The position numbers and the translations under genes are program-made. 45,519 bases of DNA from a virus. The notes below the pieces were generated by a model, which saw only the letters and a program-made list of their open reading frames with translations, did no database searches and had not been told where the DNA came from. The stretch covers positions 1 to 45,519 of the IMG/VR virus record IMGVR_UViG_3300005618_000029. One strand, written 5' to 3'. Of this stretch, positions 25,468-33,702 are shown piece after piece; within the stretch, counting starts at the first letter, position 1; every line of letters starts with the position of its first letter.

Positions 25468-26097
25468 TAGCCTTTGACTTCTTTCTTACTAATTGCTTTC
25501 GCATCAGCTCAAGTAGGTCATCGAGAACAAAGAAAGCGTCTAACTTTCTCTTAGGCATACTTTCTGCCTCTACAAAGGATACGGGCGCAACCCAGACATT
25601 ATCCTGATTATATGCTCCGAGACTACGCCACAATATCCATTCACTCTTATACTCTAGGAAATCTTCGTATGATATCCCTAATTCATATGGAAGATCGTCG
25701 CCTTTTTCTTCCTTCAAAAGATTTCCGAGAAAGGTTATTATTTCCGCTTTCTCGGATTTCTTTTTTTTTCCGTCTCTTTCTTGATGGGTGTTTCATCAGG
25801 GAACCATTGAGGATTTAGTCTCAAGACTGCCTCATACCATTTTTGTATTTCAGCAGATGGCATAAGTATTGCCTCATCCTCTGTTGGAGGAGTTCCTTCA
25901 ATGACTGCAGCAAGCAGCTTAGGATAGGTGACCACATGAAAATATTGGCGCTCTAAACCTGTTGCTGCGTCGAGCGAATCAGAGGCGGCCTTTTGCAGCC
26001 GCAGAAGTTTTACTCCAGTGAGCCAATTTTCTTCTGCGACTACAATTCGGTTGCCGTCCTCAAATGTAATTGCTTCAGTTAGGCACTGAACTGTCAT
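25442..26097 (-). CDS. Tail assembly chaperone fusion gpGT-like (by -1 frameshift), 218 aa
   Basis: The upstream frame (25738-26097) slips -1 at an A9 run near 25761-25769 and continues without a stop through the downstream frame to 25442. After the slip, the reading goes ...KKSEKAEIITFLGNLL... into the 91-residue C-terminal frame. The C-terminal part has no good start of its own; its first possible start is a TTG without a ribosome site. The position between major tail protein and tape measure is exactly that of lambda gpG/gpGT. The gpGT form helps wind tail protein onto the tape measure. The frameshift is inferred from sequence and gene order. Confidence 0.88.
25738..26097 (-). CDS. Tail assembly chaperone gpG-like, 119 aa
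   Basis: This is the zero-frame product of the chaperone pair. It starts at the TAATG overlap with the major tail gene and ends in a very basic tail (KKETEKKRNPRKRK) encoded by the slippery region, with the stop 22 bases beyond the A run. Mostly helical and acidic before the tail. In lambda-like phages this form is made in large excess over the frameshifted form. Confidence 0.82.
   Translation of the reverse strand: MTVQCLTEAITFEDGNRIVVAEENWLTGVKLLRLQKAASDSLDAATGLERQYFHVVTYPKLLAAVIEGTPPTEDEAILMPSAEIQKWYEAVLRLNPQWFPDETPIKKETEKKRNPRKRK
25760..25770 (-). promoter_or_regulatory. -1 ribosomal frameshift slippery sequence
   Basis: Nine consecutive A on the - strand (GGAAAAAAAAAG), read GAA AAA AAA AGA in the zero frame, allow tandem slippage. 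A -1 shift joins two frames that would otherwise be unconnected. No stimulatory pseudoknot was worked out. Confidence 0.85.
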
Positions 26098-26936
26098 TAG
26101 TACTCATACAATGCAATGATGAGTTTATCTGCAGCTGGCGGAGATACAAAGTCAACGTTGGCTGCAGCTGGGGTAAAGCCACTCGAGATTTGAGTGCCAG
26201 CCGCATAGTCCCATAGTGTGAGAGTATCGGCAATGTTTTCCTCAAGTGGCTGCTTATCAGCAGGGAATAAGAAAACGTCCTCAGACCCATCTGCCAACCA
26301 TGCAACGATGTTGAACCTCTCAAATGTTTGGTGGTCCCAAGCGTGCATCTTAGTTGCGCCATCGGTATTCTCCGTAAGGGTTTGACCCCAAACGTGCTTT
26401 CGTGAAGATGAAAGCGAGAGAGCAATTGTTACATCAATGGCTGCATCATTGAAGGACGGCCACTGAACAATCGCCTTTGCACGGGGGATAAGGTAGTTGT
26501 GCCAAGCTTCTACACCATCTTCATTGTGCCAAGCGAGCTGAGAAATCATAAAGGTTCCTGAAATCTCGAGGCCCTGCTTGTCTGTTCCCATTGGCATACC
26601 TTTTCCACCACCAACTGTTCTTGTTAGTACCGAACCCAAAGTTGCAAATGTTTCAAGGTCAATATAGCTTACATGAAACTCTGCAGTCTTTGCATCAATG
26701 CTAGGCAGATAGATGGTGTCCTGAACAGCGCCTTGCGAAATGTTCACAACCGTACGAGGAGCGCCTAGGTTAAGCGCTAATGACTTAGGACCAACAAACT
26801 CAAGTCCCTCGTAGGGTGTCTCAGCTGCAACAGGATAATCAGGAGCATCTATTCCGCCATCACTTCTGATTGGGAAGAACGTGGCACGGTATACCTCGGT
26901 TCCCCAACCAATTCCTGAAGGAGGAGTGTATGGCAT
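26097..26936 (-). CDS. Major tail protein (tail tube), 279 aa
   Basis: It lies just upstream of the tail chaperone pair and is the natural candidate for the tube subunit. The sequence is beta-rich and moderately acidic with an Ala/Asp/Gly C-terminus (FTPAAANVDFVSPPAADK), and has no membrane or catalytic motifs. The start is ATG 26936, with AAAGGA upstream. Assignment is by gene order and composition. Confidence 0.75.
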   Translation of the reverse strand: MPYTPPSGIGWGTEVYRATFFPIRSDGGIDAPDYPVAAETPYEGLEFVGPKSLALNLGAPRTVVNISQGAVQDTIYLPSIDAKTAEFHVSYIDLETFATLGSVLTRTVGGGKGMPMGTDKQGLEISGTFMISQLAWHNEDGVEAWHNYLIPRAKAIVQWPSFNDAAIDVTIALSLSSSRKHVWGQTLTENTDGATKMHAWDHQTFERFNIVAWLADGSEDVFLFPADKQPLEENIADTLTLWDYAAGTQISSGFTPAAANVDFVSPPAADKLIIALYEY

Positions 26937-26951
26937 ATTGAAATCCTTTCG

Positions 26952-27377
26952 TTACTTAGATTCTTTTCCCATCACGCTAAGAGCATGTGAAAGCTCCGCA
27001 GGGAATTTTGCTAATTCTTCAAATAGGACTTGAAGGAAGAAGGGCCATCTTCCTCTCGTCACTCTCGACTGCCAACCAAATGGAGTTCCACCGATTGCAC
27101 CAGCAGGGTGTTCATTCTTCAATGATAATCCAAATGGGATGGCCTCAGTTTTCCAACCAAGACGGTATTTGTCAGTTCGCCTATATGGTAGATTATGCTC
27201 CTTGTTAAGTTTCCAAAGAACAAACCTCTTTTGCTTCGGACTATCCCATTGAACTGGATATCTTACAGGTTGACCTGGTTTAGACATCCTATAGGAAATC
27301 CTAAAGACGAGTGCCCTAAGAGCACCAATTCCAGCATCGTATAAATCTACCGGAAGTTTTTCAATAGGTCTACTCAT
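26952..27377 (-). CDS. Neck / tail completion protein, 141 aa
   Basis: ATG 27377 overlaps the previous stop (ATGA); the longer in-frame start at 27425 lies inside the upstream gene. The basic protein has FGWQSRVTRGRWP and YPVQWDSPKQKRF segments that I associate with small tail-completion proteins of siphoviruses, although I cannot name the family. It sits between connector genes and the tail tube. Confidence 0.6.
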   Translation of the reverse strand: MSRPIEKLPVDLYDAGIGALRALVFRISYRMSKPGQPVRYPVQWDSPKQKRFVLWKLNKEHNLPYRRTDKYRLGWKTEAIPFGLSLKNEHPAGAIGGTPFGWQSRVTRGRWPFFLQVLFEELAKFPAELSHALSVMGKESK

Positions 27378-27811
27378 ACAGTGAACCTTATCCTCTGAGT
27401 GACTATCACGATGAAAGTCTGCCAAACAAAGTTGGGCCTATTTGGAGCATCTTGGAAGAGTCCACCATTTGCAGTAATCAATGAACGAGAAACTCCATTC
27501 ACATGGTTCAAACAAGGAGGAGTAATCAGATTTATCAAAGCGGCTCTAATAAGTTTCATTTTGCCCTTTGACTCATTCATTGTTGTGAACTTGGTGTAAA
27601 CATCCATAAGAATGTTCCATTCAACATCATTAGCAAGACCATCAGCTCTCACGGTTGTAAAAGTGTCAGGCGTAACTACCACATAAAAGTCAGCCCCCTT
27701 GTTGAGTATTGCATCATCATCCGTGACGAATTCACTCTTAGGGAAAAAGTCCGAAAGAGTTCTTATTCTCTCAACAAGGGCCGCTTCACATAATCCGTAG
27801 TAGTCTGTCAT
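27374..27811 (-). CDS. Tail terminator-like protein, 145 aa
   Basis: The start overlaps the previous stop (ATGA). Its size, alpha/beta pattern and position two genes before the major tail protein fit a tail terminator (lambda gpU/HK97 gp10 region). The C-terminus (FVWQTFIVIVTQRIRF) is a hydrophobic strand as in terminators. No signature motif, so the name is provisional. Confidence 0.55.
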   Translation of the reverse strand: MTDYYGLCEAALVERIRTLSDFFPKSEFVTDDDAILNKGADFYVVVTPDTFTTVRADGLANDVEWNILMDVYTKFTTMNESKGKMKLIRAALINLITPPCLNHVNGVSRSLITANGGLFQDAPNRPNFVWQTFIVIVTQRIRFTV

Positions 27812-28329
27812 TGTGTCCAGTCATCAAATGTATTCCCAAATCCTTTTCGTTGAAAGATAGGGAACATTTTTTCGCCTGACTCGTCATGGTCACTAAATCC
27901 AATTGCGTCGATATCAGATGCATGTTGCGTCTCGCCAGCATTGGCTAATCCTGGAGCAAACTCAAGGACCCACAGATCAAGGTCTGTCCTTATCGCTTTC
28001 CAAACAGACATCCCACTGTCAACAAATCTCTCACTGAAGAACCTTCCCTGGTTGTTGACATATTTAACAATGTCAGCAGTGATTTGCTCAACAATGGATT
28101 TTGCCGAGAGTCTTCCAGCAGTACTACTTAGGGGAACAACAAAGCCGTATTTGCCGAGAGCAATATCAAGCATCGCTGAAACTTCGTTCAGCCAGCTAAT
28201 CACGGAGTGTAGCTCAGGATTTGTACCGACTGCATAAATCGTTTCATCAGCGAAGGTGTTATTCTCAGTCCATGTCCTGGCCAAAGCTGCTACTCCTTCA
28301 ATAGTACCGTAGCCATATTCTGTGGTCAT
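27808..28329 (-). CDS. Head-tail connector-like protein, 173 aa
   Basis: The start overlaps the previous stop (ATGA). It is the first conserved-looking protein after the capsid region and helical with an acidic C-terminus, consistent with an adaptor (gp6-like) that attaches below the portal. The evidence is mainly gene order. Confidence 0.55.
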   Translation of the reverse strand: MTTEYGYGTIEGVAALARTWTENNTFADETIYAVGTNPELHSVISWLNEVSAMLDIALGKYGFVVPLSSTAGRLSAKSIVEQITADIVKYVNNQGRFFSERFVDSGMSVWKAIRTDLDLWVLEFAPGLANAGETQHASDIDAIGFSDHDESGEKMFPIFQRKGFGNTFDDWTQ

Positions 28330-28679
28330 TTACGCGGTTTTCCCTTTTTCTTCGTTACTGACTTAGTTTCATCCGTTTCGTCGCTAGACTCACTTTCTGA
28401 GTCATCAGAGGTCATCTCTGGTTCACCCAGCTCCTCGCTGTGAGGTGCGTAAATAGATTCATTAGCTTTTGTGGTAGCTTCACTCAGATAGTCCTGGGAG
28501 GTAACCTTAATGGGCTTTTCTGTGCCAACTTCACGGACGTCCAAGTAGGGATGAACAATCGCCTGGTCTTCTGCTTCAACAGGAACAGGTCTCCACTCGT
28601 TCTGGGTATATTCATTACCAGAAAAAGCAGTGACAGCTCCAAGCTTATAGCTTTCTTTTACACGAGCTTCAAGTGACAT
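28326..28679 (-). CDS. Hypothetical structural protein, 117 aa
   Basis: I chose ATG 28679 (AAGGAGAGATATAAA upstream). The N-terminal ~65 residues look folded. The C-terminal 45 are Ser/Glu/Asp-rich then lysine-rich (KKKGKPRK), a disordered tail. It lies right after the major capsid gene, separated from it by a strong hairpin, suggesting that its dose is set separately from the capsid protein. Confidence 0.65.
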   Translation of the reverse strand: MSLEARVKESYKLGAVTAFSGNEYTQNEWRPVPVEAEDQAIVHPYLDVREVGTEKPIKVTSQDYLSEATTKANESIYAPHSEELGEPEMTSDDSESESSDETDETKSVTKKKGKPRK

Positions 28680-28694
28680 TTTATATCTCTCCTT

Positions 28695-28733
28695 CTCTAA
28701 GGGGCAAACCATGGATAGGTCGACCCCTTAGAG
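28695..28733 (-). promoter_or_regulatory. Perfect 10-bp hairpin downstream of the major capsid gene
   Basis: CTCTAAGGGG and CCCCTTAGAG pair perfectly around a 19-base loop. There is no T run after it; instead the ribosome site of the next gene follows. It is more likely an mRNA-stability or processing element, or a partial terminator, that sets capsid to neck-protein ratios. Confidence 0.6.
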
Positions 28734-28756
28734 TAAGTAATTTTGACCAACAGTAA

Positions 28757-29650
28757 TTAGCTGTTGCCCATGTATGCGGTGCGCCAATCGCCATAGAAGT
28801 GATTGTAGCGTGCATAGAACTTGAAGTAATAGCGACCACCGTCTGGAGCCTCCGGATCGAACCAAGCTGACTGCAGGTTGGGGCGTTCTCTCATTGCAAT
28901 CACAATAGGCTTCGTTGGAGAGTCTGAGGCCACGAGCACCCAAGCGGTCGAATCGAGCAGAGGCGAAACAACGTAGTTGATTCGGCCAGCGAAAGGGTTT
29001 GCGTTCGCCGGAGTTTCGGAACCTCCTGGAACCTGCGTGAGCTGGAAAGCTACTTTGGCGAGGTCAGGAGGAACGACTAACAGGTTGTAATTGTACTGAG
29101 TGAATTGGCCCTGGTCATCTCTGGTCTTTTGAGCCTTCACATAGACAGTATTGAAGTTGGTTGCATCAAGGGCTAAAGCATCCTTGTTGTCCTGCACAGA
29201 CGTATATGCTGCTCCCTTATCTACGTGGGAGTCATTGAAGAATGATAATCCATCATAGGCAAGACCATAGTTGGAACCATCACCATCATTCAGGGCCTGG
29301 AAAGCCTGTTGTGCAATATGACGCTGGAAGTTATCACCAGCCGAGCGAACCTTTCGATCCAGCTCTCCAGTCTGATCATCCTGAACGGCATTATGAGAAA
29401 TGAAGACCGTGATGTCCCAGTCGAGGGGCTGTACCGTCATTCTCTTCTCAATGAAATCCTGGATCTGCATACGACCACGATTACGCAAAGGCATAGGAGC
29501 TCCACCAAGGTCAACCATTTCGATATTCTTGGCGCTCATAGTAAGCTCTTGCGCAATGGCCGCATAAGCAGGAACAGGAGGAAGTGCGGTTGTTAGGAAG
29601 CCCGTTCGAGCTGAAACAACCAAATGTCCTGGAACGTTTCCGCTAATCAT
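28757..29650 (-). CDS. Major capsid protein, Mu gpT-like, 297 aa
   Basis: It forms the head shell. Segments such as WDITVFISHNAVQDDQTGEL and RHIAQQAFQALNDGDG in the first half and ARYNHFYGDWRTAYMGN at the C-terminus match my recollection of Mu-type major head subunits. It follows the Mu-I-like protease and a small decoration protein, the usual I - decoration - T order. The start is ATG 29650 behind AAGGAGATG. Confidence 0.88.
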   Translation of the reverse strand: MISGNVPGHLVVSARTGFLTTALPPVPAYAAIAQELTMSAKNIEMVDLGGAPMPLRNRGRMQIQDFIEKRMTVQPLDWDITVFISHNAVQDDQTGELDRKVRSAGDNFQRHIAQQAFQALNDGDGSNYGLAYDGLSFFNDSHVDKGAAYTSVQDNKDALALDATNFNTVYVKAQKTRDDQGQFTQYNYNLLVVPPDLAKVAFQLTQVPGGSETPANANPFAGRINYVVSPLLDSTAWVLVASDSPTKPIVIAMRERPNLQSAWFDPEAPDGGRYYFKFYARYNHFYGDWRTAYMGNS

Positions 29651-29661
29651 TATTCATCTCC

Positions 29662-30114
29662 TTATGCACCAGCGCAAATTTGCGGTGTGGTCAACTGCAC
29701 ATAAGCATAGCCATCTTCCACTTTGTGGAGGATACCAATTTGCGGATTATCTGCAGCTGTTTCGGAAAGGGTACCGGAGTCCGACATGTAGACCACTTTG
29801 CCAAGGTCTGCATTATCAAACACGGCTGACTTGAAACCTATGATGGATGGGGAAACATAGATTTCAATTTCGGTTGTCTCAGCAGTGGCAGCTGCAACTG
29901 TTTTCCCCTCAGCTGCAATACCAAGACAAACATCAGTGGCTGCAACAACTGCAGCGTCGAGGAAGCCGGTCGCATTCAGTGCATCGACGTCCTGGTCAAT
30001 AATCATCGGCTGGCCTTTGTAAATGGTCTGAGCCACCGAAGTATCCAAGAAGAATTTCTCAGACTTAGGAACTCCCAACAGATGAATATTGTTGTCAAAG
30101 GTAAGGTCGGCCAT
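29662..30114 (-). CDS. Head decoration / cement-like protein, 150 aa
   Basis: The start is ATG 30114, directly after AGGAGAAGTAAA; the longer frame to 30168 overlaps the protease gene. The sequence is a small Ala/Val/Thr-rich beta protein (GQPMIIDQDVDALNATGF, GILHKVEDGYAYVQL) of the type that caps capsid surfaces, between protease and major capsid genes. The role is assigned by context. Confidence 0.7.
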   Translation of the reverse strand: MADLTFDNNIHLLGVPKSEKFFLDTSVAQTIYKGQPMIIDQDVDALNATGFLDAAVVAATDVCLGIAAEGKTVAAATAETTEIEIYVSPSIIGFKSAVFDNADLGKVVYMSDSGTLSETAADNPQIGILHKVEDGYAYVQLTTPQICAGA

Positions 30115-30115
30115 T

Positions 30116-31408
30116 TTACTTCTCCTCTTCCATGAATTCGTCAAGATTGAAGTTCTCGAACTCACCAATCTCAGGATTGATCTCGAAGAACTCCTTCATG
30201 GTTTTGCCGGCACCAATCCACGACTTCAAAAGGGGCCGATATTCGACAGGAAGTTTTGGCTTCCTCAAGCTATATCCGAGAGGGTCAATCCCATGCTCGG
30301 AGAAGTCGATCGCTGCGTCAAGGGTCTGCTCGAGGATGCGTTCAACGGCTCTGGACTGCTTTTCCGGCAGACTTAGTAAAAGAGCGACCAAGTCATTGGG
30401 GCGAACACGAAGACCAAATGGCTTCTCAGTGGTCCCACCAACGATCCTTGATGCAAATTCGACAACGTGCAACTTTCGTTTTTCGGCTACAATTGCGTCC
30501 TGTGCAATCTCCATAGCCCGGCGGCCAAGCTCGTCAATTCCTTCCTGGGATCCCAAGAGCTCCTGAAGAGCTGGACTCACTGAAACGTCGCTCAATTCAC
30601 TAAGCTCTGTTTCAGGCTCCTTCTCGGGAGAGCGGCCGCTGATGGCCTCTGTGATCGACTGCTTCAGATCAGCAATAGCCTGTAGAACAGCGTTATCCAT
30701 ATCAATCTCCTGTAAACTTTCTGATAGCTCAACAGGACGCAACAATATTTGTCCAGTTGATAACCTTGTTGCTGGCCAATTCGTAAGGGAACCACCACGA
30801 ACGTATGCTCCTTGGCCATCAATGGATGGGGAGAAGAACCTTCTCGCGTTTGACTTGATTAGGCTTGCTCCCGTATCCGTCCAATTGACAAGGAACCTAA
30901 GAATGTTCCGGCTCTTGTCGTGACGAATACCAACTATCCATCCAGCACCACCCTTATGGTCATGACCATTTTCATCGATAGGTAGGCCAACTAATTCACC
31001 TTTTTCCGTTCGGGTACTTTCAATGACTCTTCTTGTGTTCTTTACATAAGCCTCCAATTCTTCTGGCTTGAAGGTAACTTCTTCACCCATCATCGTGATG
31101 AATGTTCCCGCAGCCATGCCATCTATATACGTCTGAGTCGATAAATCTACATCTGATACATCGCTAAATGCGAAGCCAGATAACTCATTCACAGTTTGTT
31201 CCTTCTTAGCCGCCATGAACAGCTTACTAAATGCTGATGCAATTTTGGATGGTAATCCTTGTGAGAGTTCTTCATCCTTCATATTAGCATAGAGAGCTTT
31301 CATGTGGTCCTTTGCCTCTTCCTCAGATTTATGACACTTAACCTTTTTGTCATCATCTTTTGTATAGACACAATATTCGCCGTTTTCTTCTTTTATTTTC
31401 CAAGGCAT
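30116..31408 (-). CDS. Head maturation protease/scaffold, Mu protein I-like, 430 aa
   Basis: I chose ATG 31408, preceded by AGGAAG; the frame runs open further upstream but overlaps another gene. The first ~55 residues form a small charged domain (KIKEENGEYCVYTKDDDKK). Residues about 100-240 resemble the Mu I-protein protease region: NGHDHKGGAGWIVGI, then LRFLVNWTDTG, RRFFSPSI and SLTNWPATR. The rest is acidic and helical, suitable as internal scaffold. It would cleave scaffold and other prohead components. It immediately follows the motif-tagged effector genes and may process them (inference). Confidence 0.8.
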   Translation of the reverse strand: MPWKIKEENGEYCVYTKDDDKKVKCHKSEEEAKDHMKALYANMKDEELSQGLPSKIASAFSKLFMAAKKEQTVNELSGFAFSDVSDVDLSTQTYIDGMAAGTFITMMGEEVTFKPEELEAYVKNTRRVIESTRTEKGELVGLPIDENGHDHKGGAGWIVGIRHDKSRNILRFLVNWTDTGASLIKSNARRFFSPSIDGQGAYVRGGSLTNWPATRLSTGQILLRPVELSESLQEIDMDNAVLQAIADLKQSITEAISGRSPEKEPETELSELSDVSVSPALQELLGSQEGIDELGRRAMEIAQDAIVAEKRKLHVVEFASRIVGGTTEKPFGLRVRPNDLVALLLSLPEKQSRAVERILEQTLDAAIDFSEHGIDPLGYSLRKPKLPVEYRPLLKSWIGAGKTMKEFFEINPEIGEFENFNLDEFMEEEK

Positions 31409-31409
31409 A

Positions 31410-31553
31410 TTATTCTTCCTTTTCCGACTCTTCTTCAGAGTCATTGATACTAGTAGAAAATTCTTCTCTATCCTCTTTTGAGATGAGCACTTCGCCACCA
31501 GTTTGGTAGGGTGCTTCTTGTCGACAAACTGCAATATCTAAAGTCAAGTCCAT
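31410..31553 (-). CDS. Small acidic protein, 47 aa
   Basis: A short frame starts at TAATG with the end of the nucleotidyltransferase/ART gene, with GGAGAAA upstream, and ends two bases before the protease ATG. The peptide has two Cys/Gln-rich segments and a very acidic C-terminus (SEEESEKEE). Function unknown; acidic small head proteins can be scaffold-like. Confidence 0.5.
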   Translation of the reverse strand: MDLTLDIAVCRQEAPYQTGGEVLISKEDREEFSTSINDSEEESEKEE

Positions 31554-32896
31554 TATTTTCTCCATGCCCTGAGGTCCATATCAAAAATTCCTATTGGTTG
31601 AACCTCAACGACATTGAAAACAGTTGTAGGGTGCCAAGTCTCTCCTGGCCGACTATCGTGCTGAGGCATATTCATTTCTATGAAGGAAGATTTCAAAACC
31701 TCAAATTCGCCTGCGGTAATTGCCTCGGTATATTTGTATCCAAATTCCTTTGCATCCTGCTTGTTCCACATCTGATAAGCAGCTATAGGAGTCTCTTTTG
31801 GAAATACGAAGACTGTAGGATAGCCTTTTTGGTCAATTCTATCCATTCTCAATGCATAACCCATAGCATCATCCATTCCACCAGAGGTAGCCGTCAAAGG
31901 AATTTTGAATGTATCACCAGGTCTAAACTCAATATCTCTAACGTTTTGAAAGCCATGGTATAAAACCTCTTCCGAACCTATATCATCATCAGAAATTGCC
32001 TGAAGGAATTTAGTTGCGTTAACCTCATATTCATGACCAAATCTGTCATCTCGAGCATATCCTTCAATACCCATAATTCGTGCTGACTCAGCACTAATTG
32101 CTCTGCTCTGTCCATGAGAGTATCCCCATACTCCTTCATCACTTACTTTTTTATGATACTCTAAAACTGGTGCGTCAGGTGAAAGCATATTACTCTTGGT
32201 CGATCCTCCAACCTTCCCAATGCGTCCTTTATGACCTTCCTCTCTGGAATAACCAGAGCCAGGACCGCCGAGATCAAAATCAACTTTACTAGCAGAATCA
32301 AAACTTCTTGACATAAAGTTATTTGTCTTGCTATACAAAACTTCCTCTCCATAGTGTATAGGCTTGAACGTTCTTTGCTCAGAGTTTATCATTCTACTCA
32401 AGTATTCGTCCTTAGCTATTTTAGAACTAACGAATACTATTGATACAGAAGAATTTTCTTTCATAGCAACAGGAGTAACACTGTCAATATAATGCAGTGA
32501 TCCGCCACGATAAAAGTAATCATCACTTTTTAGATTATTTATTTCAATGACTAAGTCAATATCGCCAGGCTTGGACTTATCAGAAGCAAAACTTCCATAA
32601 GTAGTAATACTATTTATGTCTTCTATTGAATGACCAGTACCAGTAACAACATTCTCAACCTCCTTAGAAGCAGCACTCAATAAATTACGACGATATGAAT
32701 TAGTAGCATAGACAGATAACAAGCCAATTCCTCCGCCACTCCTTGAACCGCCTACTTGTCCAGGCCTACCTTCATGACCATGAAATCCAGAACCAGGACC
32801 ACCCAATTCTGAGAGGCTGTCAACTTCCTGAAGAAAATCTGATGCGTCTAATTTCCAGCGCTCTGTCATAGGAATAAACTTAGGTGCGCCACTCAT
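31553..32896 (-). CDS. Two-module protein: nucleotidyltransferase-like plus ADP-ribosyltransferase-like
   Basis: 447 residues from ATG 32896 (ATGA overlap with the upstream gene). Order: N-terminal lead with FIPMTERW; glycine motif copy 1 (about res 32-51); a polymerase-beta-type nucleotidyltransferase signature GS-x9-DIDLVI (Gly101-Ser102, Asp112, Asp114); motif copy 2 (about res 210-232); and a C-terminal ART-like domain with LYHG (res 312-315), a PLTATSG strand and a TEAITAGEFEV segment. The ART glutamate motif is less clear here than in the neighbours. The protein is probably packaged in the head or cut into two parts. Substrates are unknown. Confidence 0.7.
   Translation of the reverse strand: MSGAPKFIPMTERWKLDASDFLQEVDSLSELGGPGSGFHGHEGRPGQVGGSRSGGGIGLLSVYATNSYRRNLLSAASKEVENVVTGTGHSIEDINSITTYGSFASDKSKPGDIDLVIEINNLKSDDYFYRGGSLHYIDSVTPVAMKENSSVSIVFVSSKIAKDEYLSRMINSEQRTFKPIHYGEEVLYSKTNNFMSRSFDSASKVDFDLGGPGSGYSREEGHKGRIGKVGGSTKSNMLSPDAPVLEYHKKVSDEGVWGYSHGQSRAISAESARIMGIEGYARDDRFGHEYEVNATKFLQAISDDDIGSEEVLYHGFQNVRDIEFRPGDTFKIPLTATSGGMDDAMGYALRMDRIDQKGYPTVFVFPKETPIAAYQMWNKQDAKEFGYKYTEAITAGEFEVLKSSFIEMNMPQHDSRPGETWHPTTVFNVVEVQPIGIFDMDLRAWRK
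32201..32269 (-). repeat. Glycine motif, copy 8 (before ART module of the NTase/ART protein)
   Basis: Codes for the 23-residue long form GGPGSGYSREEGHKGRIG...VGGS. It differs from the other copies at many synonymous positions, so it is conserved at protein level. Confidence 0.85.
32744..32803 (-). repeat. Glycine motif, copy 7 (before nucleotidyltransferase module)
   Basis: Codes for the 20-residue short form, GGPGSGFHGHEGRPGQVGGS. Confidence 0.85.
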
Positions 32897-33702
32897 GGGA
32901 GTAACCTCATTTTGATGTACCAATCAGGAAAGCCGTATCTGTCATTACCAAAATAATCACCTTCCTTTGTTTTCACTTTAGAAAGTATTTCAAACTTTGA
33001 ACCTCTGGGTAAAAGAACTTCTTGTTCTGGACTCATGAAATCATCAGCATTGAGCAAAGATGGATATAGAGCTCTACTTCCTTTTGGAACCTCTACCTCA
33101 AACATAATATTTCCATATGGTCTAGTGTCATATTGAAGACCGGCAAAATTACCTGCAACTTTCTTAGACATGCTAGATGAAAAATATGCCTTATCCTCGA
33201 ATGTTCCACCAACTTCCAAAGTGTCAATAAGCTTAGTGAATTCCTCTACATCTTCAGTCATAACGGGGATACCTCTATAGGTCTTTATATTTTCTGAAAC
33301 TACAGAGCCATCATTATTGAATGCCTCATCAAGATTATCTATGAGAAGATCTGAGCCATATCGAGTTCCACCATATGTCTCAGGTGAATTCTTTCCTCTC
33401 AAATAATTGTTTATCATTGAATACAGTCCATCAGCGTAATATTCTAATGAGCTCTTCTGATCATCTCCTAAGCTGTCTAAAAACCTTTTGGCAGACTTGA
33501 AATAAAAACGATAATTCTTATCTCTATAACTACTATTAGGAATATTGTCAGGAGCGCTTCCGCCAACCTTGCCAATTCGTCCTTTATGACCATGATAGCC
33601 AGAACCTTGGCCTCCAAATTCGCCACTAATAACTCCAAGAATAACAAAATCCATGTCATCCTTCAGCCAACGCTCTTCAACAGGAATAAGTTTACTGTTC
33701 AA
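32893..33702 (-). CDS. ADP-ribosyltransferase-like effector with glycine motif, 269 aa
   Basis: The start is TTG 33702 with GGAG seven bases upstream; no ATG is available before the motif. After an N-terminal lead (LIPVEERW, shared with the next gene) and the glycine motif (res 30-49), a C-terminal ART domain shows the R-S-E triad order: YRG with Arg143, SSS at 175-177 and the catalytic E-x-E as Glu226-Gln-Glu228 in SPEQEVLLPRGSKFEI. E-x-E is typical of arginine-directed VIP2/iota-like enzymes. It likely modifies host proteins using NAD; the target is unknown. Confidence 0.8.
   Translation of the reverse strand: MNSKLIPVEERWLKDDMDFVILGVISGEFGGQGSGYHGHKGRIGKVGGSAPDNIPNSSYRDKNYRFYFKSAKRFLDSLGDDQKSSLEYYADGLYSMINNYLRGKNSPETYGGTRYGSDLLIDNLDEAFNNDGSVVSENIKTYRGIPVMTEDVEEFTKLIDTLEVGGTFEDKAYFSSSMSKKVAGNFAGLQYDTRPYGNIMFEVEVPKGSRALYPSLLNADDFMSPEQEVLLPRGSKFEILSKVKTKEGDYFGNDRYGFPDWYIKMRLLP
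33556..33615 (-). repeat. Glycine motif, copy 6
   Basis: Codes for the short form, GGQGSGYHGHKGRIGKVGGS, before a single ART domain. Confidence 0.85.

Noticed and set aside
30132-30566. 144-residue + strand frame opposite the head protease gene
   Set aside because: Mirror frame of a conserved coding region; composition and lack of context argue against expression.
31511-31963. 150-residue + strand frame opposite the NTase/ART gene
   Set aside because: Antisense shadow of a gene with a clear domain pattern; no ribosome site.
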